NCBI GenBank assembly: GCA_003141895.1
Contig: PLNT01000007.1
Coordinates: 225,783 to 289,782 of the forward strand
DNA from: Bacteroidales bacterium
Lineage (GTDB): Bacteria > Bacteroidota > Bacteroidia > Bacteroidales > VadinHA17
Reading direction: 5' to 3'
Length of the DNA: 64,000 nucleotides
In this document: positions 16,507 to 25,451 of the stretch, piece after piece
Numbering within the stretch: the first letter of the stretch is position 1
Layout of the letters: every line of letters starts with the position of its first letter
Made by a program: the position numbers and the translations under genes
Notes under the pieces: generated by a model
Seen by the model: only the letters and a program-made list of their open reading frames with translations
Told to the model about the DNA's origin: nothing
The model's database searches: none

Positions 16507-17541
16507 ATGAATATTAATGAAGTTATGATCAGGAAGGTTTTTGATGAGATGGTTAAATATAAGCCGTCCCTTTCAAAAATGGTTATGTCGGACGATGAGG
16601 ATGAAGAAACATCTGATTACAGGATACTCGCTGATCTGATAATAAAGAACTTTCCCTGGCCCATAGGAGTTGAACTGAGAAGACTGTTCTCAGGATCGAT
16701 GCGGCAGCTTGACCGTATGAGACTCGATCAGATATTCAAGACTATCGAGCGTTCAATGCAATTCCTCTGTTTTGTAATGCTGGCTCAGGTAACAAAATCC
16801 AAACTGGAAGGTAAACTGACAATACCCGAAAACTTCAGCAAAGAATTTACAGGCAGATTTATGGTACTGAGCCTTGGCAACTTTTCATGGATGATAAGAG
16901 CCATAGGCAATCTTTTTCAGGATCAGAAAATCGAATGGTTTATGCCGGAAATGTCAGGATGCTTTGATAATAAGTTCTATGCTGCTCTCGATTTCTGGGT
17001 ACCTGAACGTAACGAGATCGGTCATTATCAGATCAATTTAACCCAGGAAGAAATAGAGAAAAGATGTGTTGAATATGAAGAGAAGCTGAGTTTTATCCTT
17101 GAAAGAATTTCTTTCCTTGCAAAATACAAACTGGTCTCGGTAAAAGAGATTAAAGTGATCAAGTCTAAAATAAAGGAAGCTTCATTCCATCATGTTTTTA
17201 ACCTTCTTAACAGCTCTGATTCCGATTTCAAGGCAAATGAGATTAATGAAGCAACATATACCGACAGCCATTCGGTGCTGCTGATGAAAAACATAAAAAC
17301 TATCGACGAATATCTTAATCTGTCTCCATTGATAATAGATACCAGTACGGAAGTTCTTGATACCAAAGAAAAGTTTGATATCAAAAAAGATATCTTCATG
17401 TACTCCAAGTTTCGCAATGACCAGCTGATGTACCTGGGAACTGAAGTTACAGAAAAGATTGACTTGCGATCGTTAAAAAACTATAAGGTGCTGTTGATGG
17501 AATTTAAACACCTGTTATCAACAATATCGGCTGAAACGTAA
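16507..17541 (+). CDS. HEPN-like protein with an R-x4-H motif, first gene of the STAND operon
   Basis: 344 residues, almost wholly helical, with no signal peptide or membrane segment. WVPERNEIGHYQ places R168-N-x3-H173 at a helix start, the arrangement that HEPN-superfamily RNases use (R followed by a polar residue, then His). The preceding ~90 residues (FKTIERSMQFLCFVMLAQVT onward) form the long helices expected of a HEPN bundle. A C-terminal ~130 residues (from about 210) look like a separate partner or effector-association domain. I do not recognise a named family. It ends 5 nt before the STAND NTPase start, so the two are surely co-expressed. It could be the catalytic effector of that NTPase; equally the motif may be coincidental and the protein an adaptor. 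Confidence 0.55.
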   Translation: MNINEVMIRKVFDEMVKYKPSLSKMVMSDDEDEETSDYRILADLIIKNFPWPIGVELRRLFSGSMRQLDRMRLDQIFKTIERSMQFLCFVMLAQVTKSKLEGKLTIPENFSKEFTGRFMVLSLGNFSWMIRAIGNLFQDQKIEWFMPEMSGCFDNKFYAALDFWVPERNEIGHYQINLTQEEIEKRCVEYEEKLSFILERISFLAKYKLVSVKEIKVIKSKIKEASFHHVFNLLNSSDSDFKANEINEATYTDSHSVLLMKNIKTIDEYLNLSPLIIDTSTEVLDTKEKFDIKKDIFMYSKFRNDQLMYLGTEVTEKIDLRSLKNYKVLLMEFKHLLSTISAET

Positions 17542-17546
17542 ATCAG

Positions 17547-20420
17547 ATGCAAAAGAGTCCATTCAAGTTTCTGGACAGCTATACGAAGGAGGACCGCGAT
17601 ATCTTTTTTGGACGTAATAAAGAGATAGAGGAACTTTATTCACGGGTTTTCGAAAGTAAAATCCTTGTCATCTATGGTATTTCAGGAACTGGTAAATCAT
17701 CTCTTATCAATTGTGGACTTGCAAATAAATTCAGTGATACCGACTGGTTGCCTGTTAATATCAGAAGAGGTACAAATATCAATCAGAGTCTTTTCGACGG
17801 TCTGGCCCGTTCGGCAGCTACTGGAGCCGGGACAAATATTGTAAAGGTTATCCGGTCGATATATCTTGACAACTTTAAACCTGTTTATCTCATTTTTGAC
17901 CAGTTCGAAGAGCTGTTTATTTTTGGCAGTAAAGAGGAAAAAGATGAACTTGTCAGCAACATAAGGAAGGTGATTGATTCAGATTTGCAATGCAGGTTCA
18001 TCTTTTCAATAAGGGAAGAATACCTTGCGGGTGTAACGGAATTTGAAAAAGTCATACCTTCTTTCCTTTCAAACAGGATAAGGATTGAAAAGATGACAAG
18101 GCAAAATGCCCTTGAAGTAATAGAGGGTCCGTGTCGTTTTAACAGGATTGTAGTTAATCCTGGTTTTCCGGAAGCGCTTCTTGCAAAACTTAATCCCGAC
18201 AACCCTGAAGTAGAATTAACCTATCTGCAGGTGTACCTTGATAAAGTTTTTCATATAGCATCCTCTGATGGTAAAGATCCTGAAAAACTTACTCTTGATC
18301 TGCTTGACAAGGCGGGAGATGTCAAGGACCTTCTCGGTACATTTCTTGAAGAACAAATAGCAAAGCTTGATGAGCCGGAAACAGGACTCGTAATCCTTAA
18401 ATCCTTCGTTTCGGTAAAAGGGACCAGGCAGCAGATCACAGAAGACGAGGTCATTGAATATTCAAAAACTCTTGGTAAAGATATTGAGAGGGAAACTGTT
18501 AAAAATCTGATCCAAAAGTTTATCGGATTAAGGATCCTGCGGGATAAAGACGAAAATGGAAGGTATGAGCTCCGGCATGACAGTCTTGCAACAAGAATCT
18601 ATGAAAAGATAAGCCTGGTTGAGAAAGAACTGCTCGAAATAAAGCAATTCATTGAAAATGCCTACCATAACTTTGAAAAAAGGCATTTATATCTTCCGGC
18701 TGAAGATCTTGAATACATTGCGCCATATGAGGGCAGATTATTTCTTAATGATAAAATTGCAAAGTTCATTTCCCAGAGTAAATGGGAAATACATAAAGCA
18801 AAACGCAGAAGGCAAAATGTACTTATATCTGCTGCAGTCATAATAATTACTGTCTTATCCTTTTTCACTATATGGGCTTTGAAAGAGAGAACCAATGCTA
18901 TCACCCAGAAGCAATTCGCCGATATACAAAAGAATTCTGCAATTAAGGCAAAGGAGGCGGCCGACTCTGCAAGCCGCGAAGCCTTTATTTCAAGAAATCT
19001 TGCCGTTGAAAAAGAAAATCTTGCGGTAACTGCTCAAAAACAATCTGAAGAAGACCGGAAAGAAGCCCTCTCACAGCGAAGTTTTGCCCTTGAGCAAAAG
19101 AACAGGGCGGAAAAACTTTCGGTTACTGCAAATGAGCAGGCCCAGCTTGCAAATAAAGAAAAACTGGCTGCAGAACGGGAAAGGTCAAAGGCTATTTTAG
19201 CAGAAGGAAAAGCCAGACAGCTTGGACTTCTCTCCACAGCCCAAAATCTGGCTCTGAAATCCTCATCTGTGGAAAAGAATACTGAACTGATGGGTTTGCT
19301 CGCTGTACAGGCTTTTGTTTTTAACAAGGAGAATGGAGGAAAAATGGAAGATCCTATTATCTGGGAAGCGTTAAATAATGCATGGTCAACTCTCGATAGC
19401 TCCCGTCATTCAGTATTCACGGGTTCTCCAAATGAAATATGGGCACTGGGAGAAAAAAACAATGGTTTATTAACGGCTGATCTCGATGGACAAATAAAAA
19501 TCTGGACTCCCGATGGCTCAGGTAAAATCTTCAGATCATTCCATTTCACATCTCCGGTAAATTTCGTTGCAAGCAATTCCACTGGCGATAAGATAATTAC
19601 CCAACATGATAATCTCGATCTGTTTTTATGGGCCTCAAAATCTTTTGATAACACCGATCCTTTTCCTGAAAAGCTCGAAGGGCATAAAGGACTTATCCGC
19701 ACTGTGGCATTTGACAATGACGCGAAAAGTATGGCAACTGCAGGCAGCGACAGCCTGATAATTATCTGGAATATCAGTCAGCAACCCACCGTGAAAACAG
19801 ATACAATAAAAACTCAGTCTTCAATAAAGGCAGTTGTTTTTACCGGTCCCGATACTGTTATCTCTGCAAGGGAGGATGGAACCATTATCCTGTCGGATAT
19901 TAAACAAGGAGTGAATACATCATTATATAACTCAGCTTCCGGGAAGCCACTTTGCCTCGCATGGAATAATAAAAAAAAAATGCTTTTTGCAGGGTGTTCT
20001 GACGGCAGCCTCATCGCAATTGATCTGAACAAAAATAAATCTTCAGAACCCGTCAGATATGCCATACATTCTGCAGGGATTGATCTTATTACTTTCAATT
20101 CCGATTTTTCACTTCTTGCAACATCCGGCTGGGATAAAACAATCAGGTTTTACAATTATCATGAATTTTTTGACCTGGGAAATACAGTCGGTGGTGTCGA
20201 AAATATTAAAAATCTTAACCAGAGAACCAGATCATTGATCTTTACTGATGATAACAAATTGGTGGCAGGCTTATCAGATAAAAGCATAAGAGTGTGGGAA
20301 ACATCTTCTACGAAGCTCTCTTCGATGATCTGTGACCGGATAAAAAGAGATTTGACAGTTAAGGAGTGGAATGACATGGTTGGACCAGATATACCTTATG
20401 AAAAGACCTGTGGCAAATGA
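17547..20420 (+). CDS. Membrane-anchored nSTAND1-type NTPase with coiled coil and WD40 repeats
   Basis: 957 residues. FFGRNKEIEEL at 20-30, Walker A GISGTGKSS (44-52), Walker B LIFDQFEELF (114-123), sensor-like SIREEYL (154-160) and a winged-helix ending LRHDSLATRIYE (342-352) define a STAND NTPase of the novel-STAND-1 type. After the basic stretch HKAKRRRQ comes a single transmembrane helix (~424-444), then a ~110-residue Ala/Glu/Lys/Gln coiled coil (447-560), and from ~620 to 945 WD40-like blades (for example GQIKIW, SLIIIWN, KSIRVWE). Positive-inside topology puts the NTPase in the cytoplasm and the coiled coil plus propeller in the periplasm. The stop overlaps the next ATG by 4 nt. STAND proteins are ligand-triggered switches; here the sensor would face the periplasm. 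Confidence 0.85.
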   Translation: MQKSPFKFLDSYTKEDRDIFFGRNKEIEELYSRVFESKILVIYGISGTGKSSLINCGLANKFSDTDWLPVNIRRGTNINQSLFDGLARSAATGAGTNIVKVIRSIYLDNFKPVYLIFDQFEELFIFGSKEEKDELVSNIRKVIDSDLQCRFIFSIREEYLAGVTEFEKVIPSFLSNRIRIEKMTRQNALEVIEGPCRFNRIVVNPGFPEALLAKLNPDNPEVELTYLQVYLDKVFHIASSDGKDPEKLTLDLLDKAGDVKDLLGTFLEEQIAKLDEPETGLVILKSFVSVKGTRQQITEDEVIEYSKTLGKDIERETVKNLIQKFIGLRILRDKDENGRYELRHDSLATRIYEKISLVEKELLEIKQFIENAYHNFEKRHLYLPAEDLEYIAPYEGRLFLNDKIAKFISQSKWEIHKAKRRRQNVLISAAVIIITVLSFFTIWALKERTNAITQKQFADIQKNSAIKAKEAADSASREAFISRNLAVEKENLAVTAQKQSEEDRKEALSQRSFALEQKNRAEKLSVTANEQAQLANKEKLAAERERSKAILAEGKARQLGLLSTAQNLALKSSSVEKNTELMGLLAVQAFVFNKENGGKMEDPIIWEALNNAWSTLDSSRHSVFTGSPNEIWALGEKNNGLLTADLDGQIKIWTPDGSGKIFRSFHFTSPVNFVASNSTGDKIITQHDNLDLFLWASKSFDNTDPFPEKLEGHKGLIRTVAFDNDAKSMATAGSDSLIIIWNISQQPTVKTDTIKTQSSIKAVVFTGPDTVISAREDGTIILSDIKQGVNTSLYNSASGKPLCLAWNNKKKMLFAGCSDGSLIAIDLNKNKSSEPVRYAIHSAGIDLITFNSDFSLLATSGWDKTIRFYNYHEFFDLGNTVGGVENIKNLNQRTRSLIFTDDNKLVAGLSDKSIRVWETSSTKLSSMICDRIKRDLTVKEWNDMVGPDIPYEKTCGK

Positions 20421-21487
20421 TCAGGAATATTAGTTTAATATTAATGTTTCTGTTTAGCTGTTCCCTTGTTCAGGGACAGAAAACAGTTAAGCCGGTAAAG
20501 AATGATCAGGCATGCTCTGATATTATTAAAGAGGCAGACAGGTTATTCCCGGAGGGACATTATGACAGATGTATAACTGATTTGGAAGAAGTGATGAAAT
20601 CATGTGATCTTTCACGAGGCGAAAAAGAACATTCTCTTGAACTTCTTGCTAAAGCTTATGTTGAAACTGGCGACATTGGAAAAGCTGACGCAACGGTTAA
20701 TATTTTGCTTAAAGGGTTCCCTCATTACGAGCTAAAAGAGGCTGATAATTCTGAGGTATTTAACCGCCTTATAAAGAAATATAAAATTCATCCAAAGTTT
20801 TCAATAGGAATAAGAAATACAGCTGATTGGCTTCATTATACAACAACCAAAGTCTACTCGGTACTCGATGGGCTCAATTATACTGCACCTTATGTTTTGA
20901 AAGGCTATGGATTCATGTATTATGGTTGGGCAGAATTTGAATTTGATAAGGACATTTCTGTAAATGCAGAACTTATCTGGAGAATAACAAGATATGGGAG
21001 AGATATCCAATCCAAGGTTCCGGAAATAGGTTTCACTGGCTTTTCTGAAAATGATTCTTATATTCAGGTTCCTCTTTATCTTAGGAAGTACTATCATGTC
21101 GGACAAAATATCATCCCCTATTTTTCTGCCGGGATTACATATTTATATATGACTCAGGCACTGGGAACTGCCTCAATCTTTCATACTAAGGAAAATATCC
21201 TGACACGATCAGACAACAAGAACATGCTTGACATGAGAAACAGGAACACTTTTGAGTGGATTGCTGGTGCAGGGATTGGATACAAACTCAAAAATCTGCG
21301 TCTCTTTCTTGATATGAGGTATTATGGCGGATTGAATAGTTTTACAAATTCATCAAAACGGCTGAGCAACCAGGATCTGGTAGATAATTACTACTATGTT
21401 GATAACTCAGTAACACTGAATCAGTTTGAGATTGGGGCTTCAATTTCATATACTCTTTTTAATTCTGTGAAGAGAGTGAAACGTTAG
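20417..21487 (+). CDS. Outer-membrane beta-barrel protein with N-terminal TPR-like helices
   Basis: 356 residues. A Sec signal peptide (MIRNISLILMFLFSCSLVQG; the internal Cys is followed by S-L-V and is unlikely to be a lipobox) precedes about 90 helical TPR-like residues (EADRLFPEGHYDRCITDLEE, LLAKAYVETGDIGKA). From ~135 to the end alternating strands appear with aromatic girdles (GYGFMYYGWAEFEF, YIQVPLYLRKYYHV, PYFSAGITYLYM), ending SISYTLFNSVKRVKR like an 8- to 10-stranded barrel. Coupled by ATGA overlap to the STAND gene, it likely gives that system an outer-membrane partner, with the periplasmic TPR part meeting the WD40 domain. Confidence 0.75.
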   Translation: MIRNISLILMFLFSCSLVQGQKTVKPVKNDQACSDIIKEADRLFPEGHYDRCITDLEEVMKSCDLSRGEKEHSLELLAKAYVETGDIGKADATVNILLKGFPHYELKEADNSEVFNRLIKKYKIHPKFSIGIRNTADWLHYTTTKVYSVLDGLNYTAPYVLKGYGFMYYGWAEFEFDKDISVNAELIWRITRYGRDIQSKVPEIGFTGFSENDSYIQVPLYLRKYYHVGQNIIPYFSAGITYLYMTQALGTASIFHTKENILTRSDNKNMLDMRNRNTFEWIAGAGIGYKLKNLRLFLDMRYYGGLNSFTNSSKRLSNQDLVDNYYYVDNSVTLNQFEIGASISYTLFNSVKRVKR

Positions 21488-21610
21488 CCTGACTTTCATC
21501 GGGCAGCCACTTATGATTCTTTTGCTTCCTGACAGTTAGTTGTCCCCGGGATGATACTTTTGAGGTCGCGAGGAAGCGTAACAGGGTCACTTAAACCCAT
21601 TAATAATTAT

Positions 21611-21618
21611 TATATTTG
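21611..21618 (+). promoter_or_regulatory. Candidate -7 element for the ABC exporter operon
   Basis: TATATTTG matches TAnnTTTG exactly, 47 nt before ATG 21666. No clear -33 TTTG is found at the proper distance, so activation by a factor or a weaker promoter is possible. Confidence 0.4.
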
Positions 21619-21665
21619 TATAAGGAACTGTCTCTCAAGGCAGTCTCTGAAATAATTAGTAAAAC

Positions 21666-22556
21666 ATGAATGAACCAATTATCGACATAACTGATCTCTC
21701 AAAATTCTATGGGAAAGCCAGGGGCATTGAACATATCAACCTGCAGATCAACGAAGGAGAGATCTTTGGATTCATCGGACCGAATGGCGCCGGAAAATCC
21801 ACAACAATCAGGATTTTAATGAACATGATCTTCCCTACCGCCGGCAGCGCCCGAATCATGGGGATGGATGTTATAAAGGAAACAAAGAAGATCAAAAATC
21901 ATGTAGGTTATATCCCATCTGATGCCAATGCATATACCTCTATGGATGTCCATGAATTCCTTTCTTATTGTCTTCATTTCTATAGCACTGAAAACGGGGA
22001 AAAGAGGATTTCGGAGTTCCTTGAAATGTTTGGACTAGAGCCCGGCAGGAAAATTGCAGAACTATCCCTGGGAAACCGTAAGAAAGTTTCAATTATACAA
22101 AGCCTTCTACACAATCCGAAGCTACTTATACTCGATGAACCTACAACAGGACTCGATCCGCTTATGCAGTCAGTTTTCTTTGAACTTCTCCGGTCGGAAA
22201 ATAAAAAAGGTATGACAATTTTCTTTTCCTCACATATTCTGGCTGAAGTTCAGATTCTCTGCAGAAGAGTGGCAATAATAAAGTCCGGGAAAATTATTCA
22301 GGTGGAAGACATAGAAAACCTCAGGAAAAAGCAACTGAAAAAAGTATCAGTCGAATTTGGTGATCCTGCTGAAAAAGCAAAATTCACAATCCCGGGTATT
22401 GAAAGAATTATAACCACCCCTTCTAATTTGATGTCATTTATGTATTCGGGCACAGTTGAAGATCTGGTTAATTTTCTTTCAAATAAGAAGCTGAATAATC
22501 TTACAATCGAAGAACCGTCACTCGATGAAATCTTCCTTCACTATTATAAAAATTAA
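21666..22556 (+). CDS. ABC transporter ATP-binding protein (ABC-2 exporter type)
   Basis: 296 residues. Walker A GPNGAGKST (38-46), signature LSLGNRKKVSI, Walker B LLILDEPTTGLDP and the switch-His in FFSSHILAEVQ all present. The extended C-terminal ~70 residues are typical of CcmA/YtrB-like subunits that drive ABC-2 permeases. Cytosolic face of the inner membrane. Twelve nt separate it from the permease gene, so the pair forms one exporter. Substrate unknown; no receptor or regulator gene (for example GntR) is adjacent. Confidence 0.9.
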   Translation: MNEPIIDITDLSKFYGKARGIEHINLQINEGEIFGFIGPNGAGKSTTIRILMNMIFPTAGSARIMGMDVIKETKKIKNHVGYIPSDANAYTSMDVHEFLSYCLHFYSTENGEKRISEFLEMFGLEPGRKIAELSLGNRKKVSIIQSLLHNPKLLILDEPTTGLDPLMQSVFFELLRSENKKGMTIFFSSHILAEVQILCRRVAIIKSGKIIQVEDIENLRKKQLKKVSVEFGDPAEKAKFTIPGIERIITTPSNLMSFMYSGTVEDLVNFLSNKKLNNLTIEEPSLDEIFLHYYKN

Positions 22557-22568
22557 GTATTCACGACA

Positions 22569-23384
22569 ATGAACAGAAACCTGTTTTTAAAGGAGATGAG
22601 AAGGAACGCATTCAGTCTTATGATGTGGACAATAATAATAACATTGCTTATCATTCTTACCATGTCGGTCTACCGCACATTCATGGAGAACCAGTCGCAG
22701 ATCGCCGGGATGCTCAGTATTATTCCCAAGGGAGCCCTTCAGTTCAAAGGTATTTCAAACTTAAATGATCTTATGTCAGTGCTCGGGTTCTATTCGGTCA
22801 ACAATATTATATATATGATGGTACTGGGAAGCATATTCGGTATTGTACTCTCATCAAATATTCTGTTAAAGGAAGAATACAATAAAACAGCCGAATATCT
22901 TTTAACACGTCCACTCGCAAGAAGTGAGATCTTCATAAGTAAAACAGCCGTGGTTTTGCTCAACATATTCATTTTGAATCTGATCACATCGCTTTCAGGA
23001 TTCATCTGCATTGAAATAGTTAAGACCGGTCCATTCAGTATCAGGGCATTTTTAATTCTTTCATTGTATACCTTATTATTGAACGTTCTGTTTGGGGCCA
23101 TCGGACTTTTCCTGTCTACGCTGGTTAAACGGGCAAAGCCGATTACCACTTTTGGAATTGCCCTGGTCCTTATCTTCTATTTTATATATACACTTTCAAA
23201 AATCACTCATGAACAAGGAGCTTCAAATCTGGGGTACATCAGTCCGTTTAAATTTGCAAATGTTGACGCAATAAATCCTTCATATACAATTGATTTCTGG
23301 CATCTTGCGTACTTTATTGGTATTACAATTCTGCTTACAGCTCTCTCCTGGAGGATATATAGGAGGAAGGATATATATACTTAA
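22569..23384 (+). CDS. ABC-2 type permease
   Basis: 271 residues with about six hydrophobic segments: ~18-38, ~75-95 (IIYMMVLGSIFGIVLSS), ~128-150, ~158-180, ~190-210 and ~245-262. The motif EYNKTAEYLLTRPLARSEIF is the cytosolic coupling helix typical of ABC-2 permeases of the NosY/YtrC group. With the ATPase upstream it should form a homodimeric or 2:2 exporter. Its TAA stop directly abuts a TAAAGGCG tandem array beginning at 23385. Confidence 0.85.
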   Translation: MNRNLFLKEMRRNAFSLMMWTIIITLLIILTMSVYRTFMENQSQIAGMLSIIPKGALQFKGISNLNDLMSVLGFYSVNNIIYMMVLGSIFGIVLSSNILLKEEYNKTAEYLLTRPLARSEIFISKTAVVLLNIFILNLITSLSGFICIEIVKTGPFSIRAFLILSLYTLLLNVLFGAIGLFLSTLVKRAKPITTFGIALVLIFYFIYTLSKITHEQGASNLGYISPFKFANVDAINPSYTIDFWHLAYFIGITILLTALSWRIYRRKDIYT

Positions 23385-23429
23385 AAGGCGTAAAGGCGTA
23401 AAGGCGTAACGGCGTAAAGGCATAAAGGC
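23385..23429 (+). repeat. 8-bp tandem array, unit TAAAGGCG
   Basis: About 5.5 units of TAAAGGCG with two variant units (TAACGGCG, TAAAGGCA), starting at the stop codon of the ABC permease. An inverted array of the same unit lies at 25127-25158, so the three genes between (secreted PepSY-like, tatA, ompH) are bracketed. Confidence 0.85.
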
Positions 23430-23606
23430 CCATCATGTTATCGTCTTTCGCTTATAATACATTATACATTCACCCCGATTCCGTTGAAGAAATTCCTTAT
23501 TGAATTTAACATATTCATTAATTATTTGTTAAATAATCACCAACTTCAGATTTGCTTCAGAATTGACAAATAATTTTATCGTGTTAAACCAACAATTTAA
23601 TTAATT

Positions 23607-23957
23607 ATGAAAAAAGTACTTTTTATTATGGTATTGTTGATGTCAGCTTTAGTTATAAATGCTCAGACAACAACTAAAACCACAAAATCAACTGCAACAA
23701 CAACAACTGCAAAATCTGCCCCGACACCTGTTAAGGTAGCCGACCTTCCTAAGCCGATTACTGACAATATCGCAAAAGACTATGCTGGTTTTACCGTAAA
23801 GGATGCCAGCAGCGTTACAGCTAACAATGTTACTACTTATCATGTGGTTGTCACTAAAGGCGCATCAACCGAGACGCTTGTATATGACGGTAGTGGTAAG
23901 TTTTTAAAGAAACTTGGCAGTAAAGCACCAGCTCATAAAACTGCTAAAAAGAAATAA
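23607..23957 (+). CDS. Small secreted PepSY-like protein with Lys-rich tail
   Basis: 116 residues. Signal peptide MKKVLFIMVLLMSALVINAQ, then a 25-residue Thr/Lys low-complexity linker (TTTKTTKSTATTTT), then ~55 residues resembling one PepSY/BLIP-like module: VADLPKPITDNIAKDYAGF and VVVTKGASTETLVYDGSGKFLKKL. The end is AHKTAKKK, strongly basic. Bacteroidota encode many such small periplasmic proteins; function is unknown. It carries its own strong terminator, suggesting a separately expressed abundant transcript. Confidence 0.7.
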   Translation: MKKVLFIMVLLMSALVINAQTTTKTTKSTATTTTAKSAPTPVKVADLPKPITDNIAKDYAGFTVKDASSVTANNVTTYHVVVTKGASTETLVYDGSGKFLKKLGSKAPAHKTAKKK

Positions 23958-23995
23958 TCCCACCGGGATTTAATTAACTGAAGTTCTGAAGCAGC

Positions 23996-24043
23996 AAAGT
24001 CTATCCATTAATAATAAGTTGAATGGATAGACTTTTTTTTTTT
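23996..24043 (+). terminator. Intrinsic terminator after the PepSY-like gene
   Basis: AAAGTCTATCCATT (23996-24009) pairs perfectly with AATGGATAGACTTT (24022-24035), with a 12-nt loop and T's to 24043. Confidence 0.85.
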
Positions 24044-24087
24044 GAAAAATCCGGATTATAAATTAGTAATATTTTAATAGTGGTAAT

Positions 24088-24303
24088 ATGTTAGATTTTA
24101 GCAGTCCAATGCACCTTATCTTAATAATACTTGTAATAGTTTTATTATTCGGAGGAAAAAAAATTCCGGAATTAATGAAAGGAATAGGTCAGGGCATGAA
24201 GGAATTTAAAAAAGCATCAGCAATGGATGCCGAGCCAGAGAAAAAAGAAGAAAAAGAACCTGAGAAAAACAATACTGAAGTTAACGTTCCGGAAAAGAAA
24301 TAA
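24088..24303 (+). CDS. tatA: TatA/E-type twin-arginine translocase subunit, copy 2
   Basis: 71 residues. The transmembrane helix [20 protein letters not shown] and amphipathic helix [14 protein letters not shown] match the copy at 13088-13276 almost residue for residue; only the acidic, lysine-rich tail differs and is nine residues longer. Duplicate tatA genes are known to share TatC, with differing roles or expression. No tatC is adjacent to either copy. The two lie ~11 kb apart in opposite orientation. Confidence 0.85.
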   Translation: MLDFSSPMHLILIILVIVLLFGGKKIPELMKGIGQGMKEFKKASAMDAEPEKKEEKEPEKNNTEVNVPEKK

Positions 24304-24324
24304 GCCTTCGGAGGCACAGGGCGC

Positions 24325-24360
24325 AGGGGATCATAGTAACATTACTCCATGATCCCCTTT
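24325..24360 (+). terminator. Stem-loop terminator after tatA copy 2
   Basis: AGGGGATCAT (24325-24334) pairs with ATGATCCCCT (24349-24358), 14-nt loop, followed by TTTATTTG. Confidence 0.6.
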
Positions 24361-24564
24361 ATTTGTTCCGTATTCCTCATGCCTCGCACTTAACACCTGA
24401 TTCCTCTGTGGCCCTCTGTGACAGTTCTTCTTTACTTTTTATAGCCACACACCGCGCACCAGATTTAACTACCCCTTAACACACATTAACTATTACTTAA
24501 CCCATTAACATGCTAATCCTGACTAATTTTATTGATAATTTTGCCTGACCAAATATTCATATAC

Positions 24565-25095
24565 ATGAAAAATTTTCTGACAACCATTTTCGGAGCCGTG
24601 CTGATCTCAGTTTCAATGACATCATTTTCACAGACAACACTAAAAATAGGACATGTTGATATAGCCCAATTGCTCGCCGCAATGCCTGAAAGAGACAGTG
24701 CCGCCACAGTATTAGGAAGGGAGACAAAAGAAATGCAGAAAACTTACGATGACATGACAGATGTCTATAACAAGATGCTTGACGATTATGAAAAAGATCA
24801 GGCTGTTTTAACTGAAATTGTAAAGAAGAACAAAGAAGCTGAATTGCTCGATAAAGAGAAAAGACTCAGGGAGTTTGAACAGACTGCCACTGAATCCCTT
24901 CAGAAAAGAAATTCTGACCTTATTCAGCCAATACTCGATAAAATACTTAAAGCCGTTGATAAAGTTGCCGGCGAGAACGGCTTCACCTATGTCCTAGATG
25001 TAAGCAAAGGATCGGTGGTCTTCACCTCAAAAGACAGTCAGAACATAAATTCGCTTGTGCTTAAGGAATTACTACCGGAAACGGGAAAGAAATAA
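24565..25095 (+). CDS. OmpH/Skp family periplasmic chaperone
   Basis: The start was set at ATG 24565 because MKNFLTTIFGAVLISVSMTS then FSQ makes a clean signal peptide; an upstream in-frame ATG at 24532 would bury it. 176 residues. After KIGHVDIAQLLAAMPERDSA (the conserved OmpH beginning) two long charged helices (~55-115) form the Skp tentacle, and the return strands include VDKVAGENGFTYVLDVSKGS. Skp holds unfolded outer-membrane proteins in the periplasm as a trimer. It is not beside bamA here, so this may be one of several copies. TAATTTTG at 24536-24543 is a possible -7 element. Confidence 0.85.
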   Translation: MKNFLTTIFGAVLISVSMTSFSQTTLKIGHVDIAQLLAAMPERDSAATVLGRETKEMQKTYDDMTDVYNKMLDDYEKDQAVLTEIVKKNKEAELLDKEKRLREFEQTATESLQKRNSDLIQPILDKILKAVDKVAGENGFTYVLDVSKGSVVFTSKDSQNINSLVLKELLPETGKK

Positions 25096-25126
25096 GTCGT
25101 GCGGTCTTTATTGACGATCTGCATGA

Positions 25127-25158
25127 CGCCGTTACGCCGTTACACCTTTACGCCTTTT
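25127..25158 (-). repeat. 8-bp tandem array, inverted copy (unit TAAAGGCG on minus strand)
   Basis: Four units read CGCCGTTA, CGCCGTTA, CACCTTTA, CGCCTTTT on the plus strand, the reverse complement of the array at 23385. The rest of the 356-bp gap 25096-25451 shows no gene; a GTCGTGCGGTC word lies at its start. Confidence 0.75.
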
Positions 25159-25451
25159 ATAAAGTAACAATTCCTCCCCCTTCCTTATTAAACCATAAAT
25201 CTGATCGAAATGACTTGTATGCCTAAGCAGGTTTTATAAATTAATAGTGAACGATATGGACCTGATAAGGTATTGACGGACATTTCCTTAGTAGTATTCC
25301 CGCTCCTTGTTAGCCCATTTTAGAGATGTGACTGACGGGGCGGAAGTATATCAATTCCATCACTTCTCATCACTGATACCTGATGCCTGTTGCCTGAATT
25401 ATGGCATAATATTTGTGGATTTATCAGTTACCTCTAATACAGAAGACTGCC

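Noticed and set aside
23385-23429. Tandem TAAAGGCG array considered as a CRISPR or iteron array
   Set aside because: Contiguous 8-bp units without spacers and with no cas or rep gene; it is a simple tandem repeat.
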